Assembly: GCA_965229785.1 (NCBI GenBank)
Contig: CBDDJS010000001.1
Span: forward strand, 5,332,001 to 5,396,000
Origin: JAWPMT01 sp965229785
GTDB lineage: Bacteria; Bacteroidota; Bacteroidia; Cytophagales; Cyclobacteriaceae
Length of the DNA: 64,000 nt
Direction: 5' to 3'
Every line of letters starts with the position of its first letter. The first letter of the stretch is position 1. Position numbers and translations under genes: made by a program. Of this stretch, positions 8,865 through 17,991 are shown one piece after another. Below the pieces are notes generated by a model, which saw only the letters and a program-made list of their open reading frames with translations, searched no databases and was not told where the DNA came from.

Positions 8865-9249
8865 CGGAAATCTTTTCAGCTCCGGTAAAGACGAAGGTCA
8901 GGCAACCGAACAACATGGCCAGAGCAGCGGTCATGCCTTCTACCGTATCCTGAATCCTGAGATGCACAAAAATGAGTGCCACAAGAAAATTGAAAACCAG
9001 GAAAATTGACGCTATTCTGATCTTGAACCCTATTAAAATCAGTATCGACCCCAGGAATTGCACATAGACGGAAATGGTGGCATTTACCAACGGAAAAGGG
9101 AAATGGTTGGCTTCCAGAAATTCAGCAAACTCAATCATACGTTCACCATTCAGGACATTGTCGATCACACCATACAATAACCTTAAACCAATAAATAGCC
9201 TTAAGAGCAGAATTCCTATGTGTGATTTTGAATCGAATAAGTCCTTCAT
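8839..9249 (-). CDS. DoxX-family membrane protein
   Basis: 136 residues from the ATG at 9249. Four transmembrane helices (near 10-30, 48-72, 78-98, 105-125) with the DoxX pattern: GILLLRLFIGLRLLYGVIDN in TM1, FLGSILILIGFKIRIAS in TM2-3 and GMTAALAMLFGCLTFVFTGAEKISVDHYL at the end. DoxX proteins are small inner-membrane proteins, some associated with quinone or thiol redox systems; no enzymatic role can be read from the sequence. The longer frame to 9429 overlaps the Kelch gene and is not needed. It precedes the AlkB gene on the same strand and may be co-transcribed with it. Confidence 0.85.
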   Translation of the reverse strand: MKDLFDSKSHIGILLLRLFIGLRLLYGVIDNVLNGERMIEFAEFLEANHFPFPLVNATISVYVQFLGSILILIGFKIRIASIFLVFNFLVALIFVHLRIQDTVEGMTAALAMLFGCLTFVFTGAEKISVDHYLESK

Positions 9250-9386
9250 GGATGGTTGGCTTTCAACAATCAAAACGTTTTCAAGTCCGGGAACCCTTAA
9301 AGATCGAAACTTCTCTATACGCCAATCGCCCCTGAGATCGATGATCTGTACATTTATACACGATAATGATTCCTTGAGGTTTGTAT

Positions 9387-10358
9387 TTACGCCCCAACCT
9401 GGCGCCATTGCTGCCCGTCCCAGGACCACAAATCACCTAATTTCTGTCGATCAATATTCCTTCCGCCAAATAGGACCACTTTGCCAAGGTTGACATCATA
9501 AGCACCGGCCGTCATATCTCTGGGCTCAGGACCTGTTTCACTGATCTTTTTCCACTGTTCGCCATCCCATTCCCAGGTATCCCCAAACAGTACATTGTCC
9601 TGACGATTTTTTCCACCAAAAAGTACAATCTTCTTTGACACCCGATCAGAAACCATCAAATGATTGTTGCGGGCTGGAGGTACGGCAATCTGCAATCGAG
9701 TCCACTGTTTTCCATCCCACTCCCACATGTCACCTACTGATTTTCCATCGGCATATCCACCAAAAAGGACCAGCGTTTCACGAACATGATCATAAACCAT
9801 CTGAGACCGAACCCGAGGTGTTGGACTTTCACCCTGTATTACAATGGCTTCCCATGTTCCGTTGCTATACTCCCACATCAGGTCTTCGCCCCTGCCGGCT
9901 CCGGAAAACAGAACAAGTACCTCTCTTGATTCATCATAGGCCATTGCCGGAGAATACCTTGCGGATGGTCCGGGTGAAATTTCTCGCCACTGTTCTCCAT
10001 CCCAAAGACCCATTCCTGACAGGTATTCTCCTTCTTTCGAAACACCTCCCAACAAAAGGCTCGCACGTTCGTCAGTCACATAAGCCAGGGCATGGCTGCT
10101 TCTGGCCTCCACGGAGCGATCATTGCTTTTTACCCAGGATTTCCCGTCGAATTCCCAGAGGTCAGACAGATAACCGTCATTACGTTCTCCATTTCCTCCA
10201 AACACGACAAGTTTATTCCTAACCAGATCAAAAGTCACCGCATGATGATCGCGGGCTTCCGGACGATTTTGGGCGCTAAGTATGGTTACGGTTAACAAAA
10301 AGAGGAATGTGCTCAGGTATTTTCCCCATATCCTGTTTTCTGTTTTACAAGGTTCCAT
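9387..10358 (-). CDS. Exported Kelch-repeat beta-propeller
   Basis: 323 residues. A signal peptide (residues 1-29, ending ILSAQ) is followed by six Kelch units of about 48 residues. Each has the pattern ARxxHAxxYDxxRxxxVLFGG followed by LWEWDGKQW; the Gly-Gly pair and the spaced Tyr and Trp residues mark the Kelch signature. The six blades should close a propeller by themselves, so the protein is probably a secreted or periplasmic binding protein; no catalytic residues are visible. The start is ATG at 10358. The high internal repetition generates long spurious frames on the other strand, which I disregarded. Confidence 0.9.
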   Translation of the reverse strand: MEPCKTENRIWGKYLSTFLFLLTVTILSAQNRPEARDHHAVTFDLVRNKLVVFGGNGERNDGYLSDLWEFDGKSWVKSNDRSVEARSSHALAYVTDERASLLLGGVSKEGEYLSGMGLWDGEQWREISPGPSARYSPAMAYDESREVLVLFSGAGRGEDLMWEYSNGTWEAIVIQGESPTPRVRSQMVYDHVRETLVLFGGYADGKSVGDMWEWDGKQWTRLQIAVPPARNNHLMVSDRVSKKIVLFGGKNRQDNVLFGDTWEWDGEQWKKISETGPEPRDMTAGAYDVNLGKVVLFGGRNIDRQKLGDLWSWDGQQWRQVGA

Positions 10359-10441
10359 CGTTTGAGTAAGTTAAAGCAAAACCTGGTTGACTTAAAAACA
10401 GTCGTCGAAGTTGTCTCACTCATTGAAATCTTAACAATTAT

Positions 10442-11260
10442 TCAATCTTTAGCTAATTTTTCTAACTTTTCAATTCTTTCGTTTTGTTCAATGATGTAAA
10501 GTGTCAGTTCTTCAATTTTTTGAAGGAGCTTCATATTCATAACCCCTAATTCCACACCATTAGCTTCCATCTCTTTCGCTGAAGGAATTTCAGGTAGATG
10601 ATGATTCTTTTCTATAAAAGAAGCGGTTTCTGCAATGGTCCGCAATTCGTAATCTTCTTCAAATACATAATCTGGACCGTTTACCACTTCTACCAGGACT
10701 TCTTCGGTTCGGATTTTGCCCGCAACATCTAGTTTACAATCGGCACAAGGGTTTGCGATTCCAATGCCTACGGAGCTTTCGAAAATTACTTTTGATCCTG
10801 TATTTGATTTGATAAATAGTCCATCTTCATCTCCATTAGATTGGATATAGCCTTTTGTACCATCAGACCACATGGTAATGTTGTCCCACGTGGCAGTAGG
10901 AATTTCGTGATGATACGTTCGGATTTTGCCTGCCACATCTAACTTCTGCCCAGGACTCGTGGTTCCAATACCTACTTTGCCTCCGGAACTTGGGAAGAAA
11001 ATAACGTTACCTGTCCCTGTCCAAAAGTTTAGGTTTTTATTGGAAGATACGTAAAAAGTCAGTCCTCCTTCTGTTCCAAGAAAATTGTTGACTTTGGACA
11101 TGACGATGCCTCCATGCCCTACGCCATTTTTCCCCTGAAGGGCAATGGAACTGAATTGACTATTTTCATAATCTGCTCGAAGGTGTTCAATTTGATGTAC
11201 GATCTGTCCAAAAGATTGGGCAACAGTGGACAATAAAACAGCGAAAATTAATATTCTCAT
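10442..11260 (-). CDS. Tail-fibre-like exported structural protein
   Basis: 272 residues from the ATG at 11260, starting with a signal peptide (to about SFGQ, residue 18). It contains two copies of the repeat VGIGTTSPGQKLDVAGKIRT (the second as IGIANPCADCKLDVAGKIRT) separated by beta-rich sequence, then the Bacteroidota C-terminal element YVFEEDYELRTIAE...HLPEIPSAKEMEANG and a terminal coiled coil (MNMKLLQKIEELTLYIIEQNERIEKLEKL). Proteins of this type look like phage tail fibres or endosialidase chaperones but are widespread secreted structural proteins in this phylum. Function unknown. It is divergent from the first PadR gene, with a 351-bp intergenic region. Confidence 0.85.
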   Translation of the reverse strand: MRILIFAVLLSTVAQSFGQIVHQIEHLRADYENSQFSSIALQGKNGVGHGGIVMSKVNNFLGTEGGLTFYVSSNKNLNFWTGTGNVIFFPSSGGKVGIGTTSPGQKLDVAGKIRTYHHEIPTATWDNITMWSDGTKGYIQSNGDEDGLFIKSNTGSKVIFESSVGIGIANPCADCKLDVAGKIRTEEVLVEVVNGPDYVFEEDYELRTIAETASFIEKNHHLPEIPSAKEMEANGVELGVMNMKLLQKIEELTLYIIEQNERIEKLEKLAKD

Positions 11261-11611
11261 GTTGTTAAGATTTGTGTGAATGCCTATAGACATTTCACTT
11301 GTTGTTTAATGTAAAAATTGTATTGTATCGACTAATTGCGTTAGTCAGTTGTGCTTGTGAGCTCAAGATACTACAATAACTACACTTTACGCCTCTGGTC
11401 ATGTTTCGATCAACATTTTTGTAGCTAATAGTCAGGAAGCATTCATTTGCTTTATGCTCCCAATTTTCTGATTAAATCGATCCATCAGAAAGCAGTAACC
11501 CATACCCTCCCTCTGAAAACGTCTCATTCTTGTCTCAATGATCATAAATTTCTTTTTATATACTTGATTATCTATGTACATTGATTATCTATGTATATAG
11601 ATTAGTAACGT
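11261..11611. other. Divergent intergenic region upstream of PadR module A
   Basis: 351 bp without a gene. It holds an inverted repeat GACTAA-N5-TTAGTC at 11330-11346, of unknown role, nearer the tail-fibre gene, and the tandem 17-bp repeat and palindrome at 11564-11602 described separately near the PadR start. The middle part (11350-11520) shows nothing that I can interpret. Confidence 0.55.
11564..11602 (+). promoter_or_regulatory. Putative PadR operator A (tandem repeat plus palindrome)
   Basis: Two adjacent 17-bp copies (TTGATTATCTATGTACA at 11564-11580 and TTGATTATCTATGTATA at 11581-11597) differ at one base. The second runs into the inverted repeat ATCTAT-GTAT-ATAGAT (11587-11602). The element ends 9 bp before the PadR ATG at 11612, the usual place for PadR autoregulatory operators. 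Binding is inferred. Confidence 0.55.
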
Positions 11612-11959
11612 ATGAAACCTTCCAAATCCCTCGTAGCAGCCTCTTCCAAACCCTTGATCCTTGGCATTTTACAAAAAGGACCGACCTATGGCTATGACAT
11701 TATTCAGCAGATCAAAGCACTTTCCGGCGGTCAACTGGAGTTTGCTGATGGTATGCTTTATCCCGTACTGCACAGGTTAGAAAAAGATGGACTGGTTACC
11801 TCACAATGGAATCAATCAGAGAAGGGTCGCCATCGCAAATACTACTCGATCACAGAAGAGGGTAAAGCGGCAATTCATCTGGAACGCGAGAATTGGATGG
11901 GCATGCATACAGTGCTATTGAAATTATGGTCACAAAACTCAAAAACGCAACATGGCTGA
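11612..11959 (+). CDS. PadR-family transcriptional regulator (module A)
   Basis: 115 residues. A winged helix of the PadR family: LILGILQKGPTYGYDIIQQI at residues 16-35, the recognition region LEFADGMLYPVLHRLEKDGLVTSQW, then GRHRKYYSITEEGKAAI in the wing. PadR proteins are ligand-responsive dimeric repressors that often control membrane transport genes. The stop overlaps the start of the permease gene by 8 bp, so the pair is translationally coupled. A tandem repeat and palindrome just upstream (11564-11602) suggests autoregulation. Confidence 0.9.
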   Translation: MKPSKSLVAASSKPLILGILQKGPTYGYDIIQQIKALSGGQLEFADGMLYPVLHRLEKDGLVTSQWNQSEKGRHRKYYSITEEGKAAIHLERENWMGMHTVLLKLWSQNSKTQHG

Positions 11960-14585
11960 TCAATTAAGTAAAAACCTGGAACGCCAGATTTCCACATGGA
12001 AACGGCAACTCCGAAAACAAGATTACCTGGAAGATGGGGTCATAGAAGAATTGGAAGATCATCTTCGGGAAGGGCTGGAAAGGCTTTTGTCCGATGGAAT
12101 GAACGAAGAAGAAGCTTTCGATAAAGCGGTTTCAGACCTGGGGACACCTTCAGAATTGAGTAGTCAGGAAGGAGCTGCCCAATTCAAATACAGCCAGTCA
12201 CCGTGGCCTCTGTTCGCGAGCTACTTCTTCATCGCTCTGCGTAACATCCGAAAGAAAAAACTGATCTCCACCATCAATGTTTTGGGATTATCGATTGGTG
12301 TTGCGGTATCTATTCTGCTTGGGACATATTCATGGAACATCATTACCTATGATCAATTCCACGAGAATTCCGAAGACATCTACTTTCTCTACCGTACACG
12401 TGTCTTACCGGAAGGAGGTAACCTGGATGTCTCGGATACCTGGCCTCCCATGGCCGAAGAGGTCCAGAACGCTTTTCCAACAGTACAAAGCATTGCGAGA
12501 TTTGTGTTTTGGGGTGATACTCGCATCAAATACGGTGACAAAGAACTTACACGAGAGCTTAGTATGGCAGAGCAAAGCACCTTTGATGTGTTTACTTTTC
12601 CGTTGATACAGGGCAATCAGGAGCATGTATTTGACAATCCCAACTCCATTGTAATCACGCAGGAGGTGGCAAAAGCCCTGTTTGGAGACGAGGACCCGAT
12701 GGGCAAGACGGTAGACATCATGATGGGAGAGTCTACACCATTTGAAGTCACGGGTGTTTTTGAAAAGATCCCTTTCAATTCCAGTATAGAATTTGAGGTG
12801 CTGGTCAACATGGACTTCAGAAAGACGGCCTGGAAAGAAGCAGGTTATTGGACCTGGAATGCTTCCTTCATGTGGAGCTTTGTCCGATTGGAACCGGGTG
12901 AAACAGAAGCCAATCTGGAAGCCCAATTTCCTCCCCTTGTTGAAAAGTTTGTACCTCCGTCCGAACGCGGCACGTTTGAGCTATTGCCTATTGCCGACTA
13001 TTATGATTACAATACACAGCAGCAAGAATATGGATACCTGTTAGGTTATATTGCAATAGGTCTATTGCTTATCGCGTTCTTCAACTTCACGAACCTGAAC
13101 GCCGCCCAATCCCTGACCAGAAACAAAGAAGTGTCTCTGCGAAGGGTTTTTGGCGCCGGCAAAAACAACCTGATCCAGCAACTGATCGGGGAAACTGTTT
13201 TTCTGTTTTTATTCTCGGCACTCGTTGGTATTGGTCTGGCATTCCTGCTACTGCCCTACTTTATCGATCTTTTTGAACAGCAGATGTCTCTGAGTTTCAT
13301 GTTCGATCCTCTGATCGCGCTGGTCATTCTTCTTTTCTTTTTGACGCTAGGGTTATTGGCAGGAGCCTATCCAACCATAAGACTCTCAAAATTGAAGGCT
13401 GGGGACGCCATTCGCGGTAATCGCGCCGGAACCCGCCGTGGCTTTGACCCGAAAAACATTTTGGTCACCATTCAATTCAGCATTGCCATTATTCTACTCA
13501 GTGCTGTGACCATCATGTATCAGCAGATCGATTTCATGAAAACCACGGACAAACATTTCAACCCGGACAATCTACTGACGATTCAGGCGGCACAGGGTGG
13601 TGGTGAAGACTCACCGCAAAGACTTGAAAGTTTCCAAAATGCGGTAGCGTCAATCACCGGGGTAGAATCCGTTAGCGCTACGGGATCCGTTCCAGGAAGG
13701 TACTGGCCCAGTTATGTCCTGATCCTCAGCGCAGACGCAAGGAATAAACCTCCTTTTGACTGGTTGTTTTCTTCAGTAGATGCCAATTATTTTCCGGCCC
13801 TGGAAACAGAATTTGTGGAAGGGAGAAATTTCGATCCTTCATTAGGATCAGAAGAAGGTAAAGTAATCATCAATGAAGCGGCCTATGAACAATTAGGTTG
13901 GACATCCCTCGAGGGAAAAAAGCTCACTTTCCCGGATTCTGAAATTGAAATGGAAGTGGTTGGCGTCGTGAGAGATTTCAATTTCGAGTCTCTAACCGAA
14001 AGGGTTGCCCCAGTTGTCCATCGTTATCGCGGCAGAGCCAGTGATCGATATGGCATGCTTATGGTCCGTTTAAATGGAGGCTCCGTCCGTGAGACACTTG
14101 ATCAAATCGAAGAAGCATGGGCTAACTACGAAACCAATCAGCCATTTGAATACAACTTCATCGACGAATCCTTTGCTGAAGCGTATGAAAACGAAGAGCG
14201 TATCAGTACCATGACCGGTTATTCGGCCATGATCGCCATTGCAGTAGCCGTACTGGGCATTCTGGGTTTGGCGAGTTTCACGGTCATTGAACGTATGAAA
14301 GAAATGGCCATCAGAAAGGTATTGGGCGCTTCGATACGTCAGCTATTGTTCATTTTGTTAAAACAGACCACTTTGTTGATGCTGATCGGGTTAGCAGTGG
14401 CCGTCCCTATCAACTACTATTTCATGGAAGACTGGCTGGCGGATTTCCCATTCCGGATCGAATTGAATTTCCTCGTTTACGTCCTGGCGACGGTGATCGT
14501 CATGGCTAGCTCGTGGTTAGTCCTTGGTTCCTATACCCTGAAAATGGTAAAAGCCAATCCTTCGCAGACTTTAAGGGACGAATGA
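11952..14585 (+). CDS. MacB/FtsX-type ABC permease with prefix domain (module A)
   Basis: 877 residues. Residues 1-75 are a soluble helical prefix domain of the kind fused to PadR-linked permeases (QISTWKRQLRKQDYLEDGVIEELEDHLREGL). Then follow TM1 (about 95-125), a large periplasmic MacB-type domain, three TMs of the first FtsX domain (about 360-480), a further TM after a short cytoplasmic segment, a second periplasmic domain and the closing FtsX domain (about 755-870), ending KANPSQTLRDE. This is the eight-TM two-FtsX layout. FtsX-type permeases transmit mechanical force rather than transport through a pore and need a partner ATPase, which is not encoded here. Overlaps the PadR gene by 8 bp. 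Confidence 0.9.
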   Translation: MADQLSKNLERQISTWKRQLRKQDYLEDGVIEELEDHLREGLERLLSDGMNEEEAFDKAVSDLGTPSELSSQEGAAQFKYSQSPWPLFASYFFIALRNIRKKKLISTINVLGLSIGVAVSILLGTYSWNIITYDQFHENSEDIYFLYRTRVLPEGGNLDVSDTWPPMAEEVQNAFPTVQSIARFVFWGDTRIKYGDKELTRELSMAEQSTFDVFTFPLIQGNQEHVFDNPNSIVITQEVAKALFGDEDPMGKTVDIMMGESTPFEVTGVFEKIPFNSSIEFEVLVNMDFRKTAWKEAGYWTWNASFMWSFVRLEPGETEANLEAQFPPLVEKFVPPSERGTFELLPIADYYDYNTQQQEYGYLLGYIAIGLLLIAFFNFTNLNAAQSLTRNKEVSLRRVFGAGKNNLIQQLIGETVFLFLFSALVGIGLAFLLLPYFIDLFEQQMSLSFMFDPLIALVILLFFLTLGLLAGAYPTIRLSKLKAGDAIRGNRAGTRRGFDPKNILVTIQFSIAIILLSAVTIMYQQIDFMKTTDKHFNPDNLLTIQAAQGGGEDSPQRLESFQNAVASITGVESVSATGSVPGRYWPSYVLILSADARNKPPFDWLFSSVDANYFPALETEFVEGRNFDPSLGSEEGKVIINEAAYEQLGWTSLEGKKLTFPDSEIEMEVVGVVRDFNFESLTERVAPVVHRYRGRASDRYGMLMVRLNGGSVRETLDQIEEAWANYETNQPFEYNFIDESFAEAYENEERISTMTGYSAMIAIAVAVLGILGLASFTVIERMKEMAIRKVLGASIRQLLFILLKQTTLLMLIGLAVAVPINYYFMEDWLADFPFRIELNFLVYVLATVIVMASSWLVLGSYTLKMVKANPSQTLRDE

Positions 14586-14604
14586 TAATAAGTTTGTATT
14601 GCTT

Positions 14605-14655
14605 ATAAGAAGGCAAACTCAGAGTTCCCGGGCGGAGCTCTGAGTACCTTCTTCA
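14605..14655. terminator. Bidirectional hairpin between converging permease genes
   Basis: An 11-bp stem (14617-14627 with 14635-14645; ACTCAGAGTTC paired to GAGCTCTGAGT with one G-U) and a 7-nt loop, extended outward by GAAGG...CCTTC after a small bulge. It lies in the 72-bp gap between convergent genes, so it can end transcription from both sides. No long T-tract on either strand. Confidence 0.6.
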
Positions 14656-14657
14656 GC

Positions 14658-17288
14658 TTATTCGTTTCGCAGCAACTCTGTCGGATTAGCCTGAGCGGCT
14701 TTTAAGGTTCTAAATGAAATGGTGCACAGGATCATGAAAGTCATTGTCAGGGCGGCCAGCGGGTAAACAGCCCAATGGATCTGAATGTGATAGGCAAAAC
14801 CTTCTAACCATCCCGTAAGCAAGTGATGGATAATAGGCAAAATGATGAGCATGGCCAAAACGGTTTGCAAGAGGTAGCTACGGACAAAGAGCACATAAAG
14901 CGACTGAATAGATGCTCCCAGCACTTTCCTCACGCCAAATTCTTTGATCCGGGTATTGATCATAAAGGTCACAATACCATATAGCCCTAAACAGGCCAAA
15001 AGGATGGCCAATACAGCAAAGACCTGGATCATGTATGATAGCTTCTTTTCTGAATGGTACAATCGGTCAAGCCTTTCATCTAAAAATCTCCAGGCCAATG
15101 GCATACCCGGTGCCACTTGTTTCCAGGTCTCTTCCATTGATTCAATTTGATCGTGGAGATTGCCAGCCTTAAATCGAACGTACATGAATTCCAGGTCGAT
15201 GAAAGGCATGATAACTACTGCCGGACCGATTTCTTCATGTAAAGAAGCGTAATTAAAATCTTCTACAACCCCGATAATAGTTCGAGGACCCTCTAATTCA
15301 AAGAAGTGTACTTGTTTCCCCACCGGATCGTCCAAATTCAGGTAGTCTGCAGCCTTTTGATTAATGACCATGGATCGGGTGGGATCACTGACATGTTCCT
15401 TTGAAAAAGAACGGCCTTCTGACAATGAAATGCTCATTGTTTCGAAATAGTCGTAATCTGCCAGGTTGAAGAATACCCGTTTGCTGTTTTCCGGATCTTC
15501 ATTCACCGGTAGTGCTACGCTCCATGGCCAGGGATCACCCAGCACTCGTTCACTTCGACTCACATTGTCCACGGAAGCCTGTTGCAAAAGCCTTTCTTTA
15601 AAGACCTCATAGTTGTTAGACAAGTCTTCCGGTAACATTTTGACCACTATCACATTTTCGGTCTCATAACCCGTATCTGCCGCGGAGAGATAATTGAGTT
15701 GTTGTGTAATGATCAGGGTAGCTGAAATGAAACCAATAGAAATGGCAAACTGAAGCAAGACCAGAACGTTTTTCAATTGCCAGGGTTTATTCCTCACAAT
15801 TTTGAATGTGCCCCGGAGGGATGTTATCACATCAAAGCCTGCCAGGGCAATGGCAGGATAAATACCCGCCAACAACCCGGTCAGCATACTTGCCATGATC
15901 ATGATGGGACCTACAGACCTGAATAATTTGGAATCCACGGTAATCTCCCAATCCATGAAAGATGATATCATTGGAAATAGATAAATGGCCAGGCCAATCG
16001 AAAGTGCCAAACATAGACTGGCCAGAAGCATTGATTCAGTCAGGAGTTGGGCTATGATGTTTTGTTTGTTGGCTCCCAATACTTTCCTAATCCCCGTGGA
16101 CTTACTTCGATTGAGAGACAAGGCATAACTTAGGTTTGCGAAGTTGAACCCTGCAATGATCAGGATGAGTACCGCAATCGTCAATAAAGCATTTACGGTA
16201 AATTGATTACCGGACCGCAAGTGACTTGCCAGGTCATCTGCCATACCTGCGGAACCCAAATAAATCTCTGACAAAGGCTGAACCTCGGGTAACATTGGAT
16301 TGGGATTTTCCGGATTCAGGTCTTTGAAATGCTGCACCAGTTTCTTCTCGAAACCCTTTGAATCAGCTTGGGGATTCAATTCCACATAGGTCAGAAAGCC
16401 CAGCCAGCTCCAGCTCGTCAGGTCAGAGGCATATCCATCAGGTATGGTGTAAGTAGAAAAAGAGATCAAAAAGTTGAAATTCAAATGAGAATTGGTGGGA
16501 ATTTCCGCGAGAACACCTGTAACCCTCAAAGGGGTGGTGTTATTAAACATGATCGTTCGCCCCAGAGGGTTGGGTTGATTGAAGTATTTCAATGCTAATG
16601 ATTCGGTAATGACAATAGAATTGGGCTCGTCTAAAGCGGTCCTCGGATCACCAGCAGTCATCTTAAATTGAAGGATCTCCAGAAATAATGAATCCGCGTA
16701 ATACCCATGGTCCTCATAGAACCGACGCTCTCCCTGAGCAAACAAACCATTCATGGCATAGCGCAATCTGGATATTTTTCGCAGTTCAGGAAATTTCCCC
16801 CAAACGCCAGTTGCCAGTGCCGGAGGAGAGTTCACCAGCTTCGTGACGTTCCCTGCATTGTCTTTAAAGGCAAAGTTGACCCGATATACGGCTTCCTTAT
16901 TGGCATGAAATTGATCGAAGGACCGTTCATGATTGACGAAAATCAAGATCAAGAAGATACTGGTAAAGCCGATGGTCAGTCCAAACACATTGATGACAGC
17001 AAAACTTTTGTTTCGGCCTAAAAACCGGAGTGAGCTAATGAGGTTATTCTTGAACATAGGAAAGGGATTGGAGTGTCGGGTAGACGAGCGGTTTTCGCGT
17101 TTTAAGGTAAAACGATTGAGGAACTGCAACACGCCCAACCAGTAATAGAACCGAGCTTTTCGCGTGCCATATCGCGATTGATTCTGATAAAACTGCTCTT
17201 CCATATCACCTAAAATGGAATCATGCAATTGATTTCGGCAATACCAGCTAAAGAAGCGTTGGGCGAGTCGTGGAGGGTAGCTTTTCAT
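14658..17288 (-). CDS. MacB/FtsX-type ABC permease with prefix domain (module B)
   Basis: 876 residues. The N-terminal prefix (PPRLAQRFFSWYCRN, then ILGDMEEQFYQN) is a different type from that of module A and matches the one in module C. TM1 lies at about 95-118, followed by a MacB-like periplasmic domain, a first FtsX domain (about 365-480, containing GIRKVLGANKQNIIAQLL), a second periplasmic domain and the last FtsX domain (about 760-870, GVRKVLGASIQSLYVLF), ending QANPTELLRNE. Probably acts with an ATPase encoded elsewhere. Start ATG 17288 overlaps the PadR stop as ATGA, indicating tight coupling. Confidence 0.9.
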   Translation of the reverse strand: MKSYPPRLAQRFFSWYCRNQLHDSILGDMEEQFYQNQSRYGTRKARFYYWLGVLQFLNRFTLKRENRSSTRHSNPFPMFKNNLISSLRFLGRNKSFAVINVFGLTIGFTSIFLILIFVNHERSFDQFHANKEAVYRVNFAFKDNAGNVTKLVNSPPALATGVWGKFPELRKISRLRYAMNGLFAQGERRFYEDHGYYADSLFLEILQFKMTAGDPRTALDEPNSIVITESLALKYFNQPNPLGRTIMFNNTTPLRVTGVLAEIPTNSHLNFNFLISFSTYTIPDGYASDLTSWSWLGFLTYVELNPQADSKGFEKKLVQHFKDLNPENPNPMLPEVQPLSEIYLGSAGMADDLASHLRSGNQFTVNALLTIAVLILIIAGFNFANLSYALSLNRSKSTGIRKVLGANKQNIIAQLLTESMLLASLCLALSIGLAIYLFPMISSFMDWEITVDSKLFRSVGPIMIMASMLTGLLAGIYPAIALAGFDVITSLRGTFKIVRNKPWQLKNVLVLLQFAISIGFISATLIITQQLNYLSAADTGYETENVIVVKMLPEDLSNNYEVFKERLLQQASVDNVSRSERVLGDPWPWSVALPVNEDPENSKRVFFNLADYDYFETMSISLSEGRSFSKEHVSDPTRSMVINQKAADYLNLDDPVGKQVHFFELEGPRTIIGVVEDFNYASLHEEIGPAVVIMPFIDLEFMYVRFKAGNLHDQIESMEETWKQVAPGMPLAWRFLDERLDRLYHSEKKLSYMIQVFAVLAILLACLGLYGIVTFMINTRIKEFGVRKVLGASIQSLYVLFVRSYLLQTVLAMLIILPIIHHLLTGWLEGFAYHIQIHWAVYPLAALTMTFMILCTISFRTLKAAQANPTELLRNE

Positions 17289-17614
17289 AAACCTTCAAAA
17301 CTGATTTTTGGGATCATCTCCCAAAGCATATTCCGTGATTGGCGTGAAGCTTCAAGTGCCTGCTTGCCTAAACTGGTGATTTTGAAGATCCGCTTACTGC
17401 GACCACCTCTTTCCCTGGTTGATCCACCAACCTGAGATAACAGATATCCCTTCTCTTCCATTCGGTAAAGGGCCGTGTGGACGCTACTTAGGGTTACACT
17501 TCTATTCAATTTTTCCTGAATAGAATTAGCAATGGCAAGTCCATAAGCGTCATCGTGGTGCACAGCGACTAACAGCAAAACAACTTCCTCAAATTCACCA
17601 AGGTGCAATTTCAT
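17285..17614 (-). CDS. PadR-family transcriptional regulator (module B)
   Basis: 109 residues. Winged helix with LGEFEEVVLLLVAVHHDDAYG, ANSIQEKLNRSVTLSSVHTALYRMEEKGYLLSQVGG, then RGGRSKRIFKITSLGKQAL, the typical PadR layout with a short C-terminal helix. The stop codon overlaps the permease ATG (ATGA). A palindrome 12 bp upstream of its start (17627-17641) is the probable autoregulatory operator. The architecture is closest to module C by eye (shared GGR.K...IT..G wing). Confidence 0.9.
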   Translation of the reverse strand: MKLHLGEFEEVVLLLVAVHHDDAYGLAIANSIQEKLNRSVTLSSVHTALYRMEEKGYLLSQVGGSTRERGGRSKRIFKITSLGKQALEASRQSRNMLWEMIPKISFEGL

Positions 17615-17626
17615 GTTTATTTACCC

Positions 17627-17641
17627 ATTTGTAAAACAAAT
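17627..17641 (-). promoter_or_regulatory. Putative PadR operator B
   Basis: Perfect inverted repeat ATTTGT-AAA-ACAAAT, 12 bp upstream of the PadR start at 17614. PadR dimers bind such short AT-rich palindromes; binding here is inferred from position and symmetry. Confidence 0.5.
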
Positions 17642-17705
17642 ACGTGAGAATAAGGAAAGGGTTGCTTTATTAGTCCTTTATCCGGTGTTAACAATAATAG
17701 CCGTA

Positions 17706-17989
17706 CTAAAAATCAGGTACTTCTTGACGATTGTCTTGTATAGCAATAACGGTTATAGATTTTCCTTCTACTGAGTAAATACTGATAAGAATTTATGTAG
17801 CACCGCTCTTCTTATCCGTGGATACTTTGCCGATTGAGGATATAGCTTTGGGAATGTAGAAACGTTTAATTCGAATGAACGAAGTAGTCTGTCAAACCTC
17901 TCAACTTCCTGTTCCGTAAAGTGACTTCTCAAATAATTTCGAATTTCCCGAGCGTTATGTAATGATGTATTAGTCTATAGGACTTGCAT
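17706..17989 (-). pseudogene. Broken RelE/ParE-type toxin gene
   Basis: Not an intact frame. From ATG 17989 the codons give MQVL, then TAG (17977-17975), then a continuous toxin-like frame NTSLHNAREIRNYLRSHF ... FPKLYPQSAKYPRIRRAVLHKFLSVF. At about 17775 one T is missing from a TTTT run; restoring it continues into YSVEGKSITVIAIQDNRQE and a stop at 17708-17706. The C-terminal FYSVEG...I..I.D.RQ pattern is that of RelE/ParE toxins. With the two repairs the protein is about 94 residues, the usual size. The start is 2 bp after the antitoxin stop, so this was a toxin-antitoxin operon. The toxin is dead unless the stop is read through and the frame is shifted. Confidence 0.75.
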
Positions 17990-17991
17990 GA

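Noticed and set aside
9635..10222. Long plus-strand frame of 195 codons opposite the Kelch gene
   Set aside because: It is the complement of the repetitive Kelch codons and has no protein-family pattern, so it is a shadow.
12405..12926. Minus-strand frame of 173 codons inside the permease of module A
   Set aside because: The plus-strand permease is unmistakable and continuous through this region.
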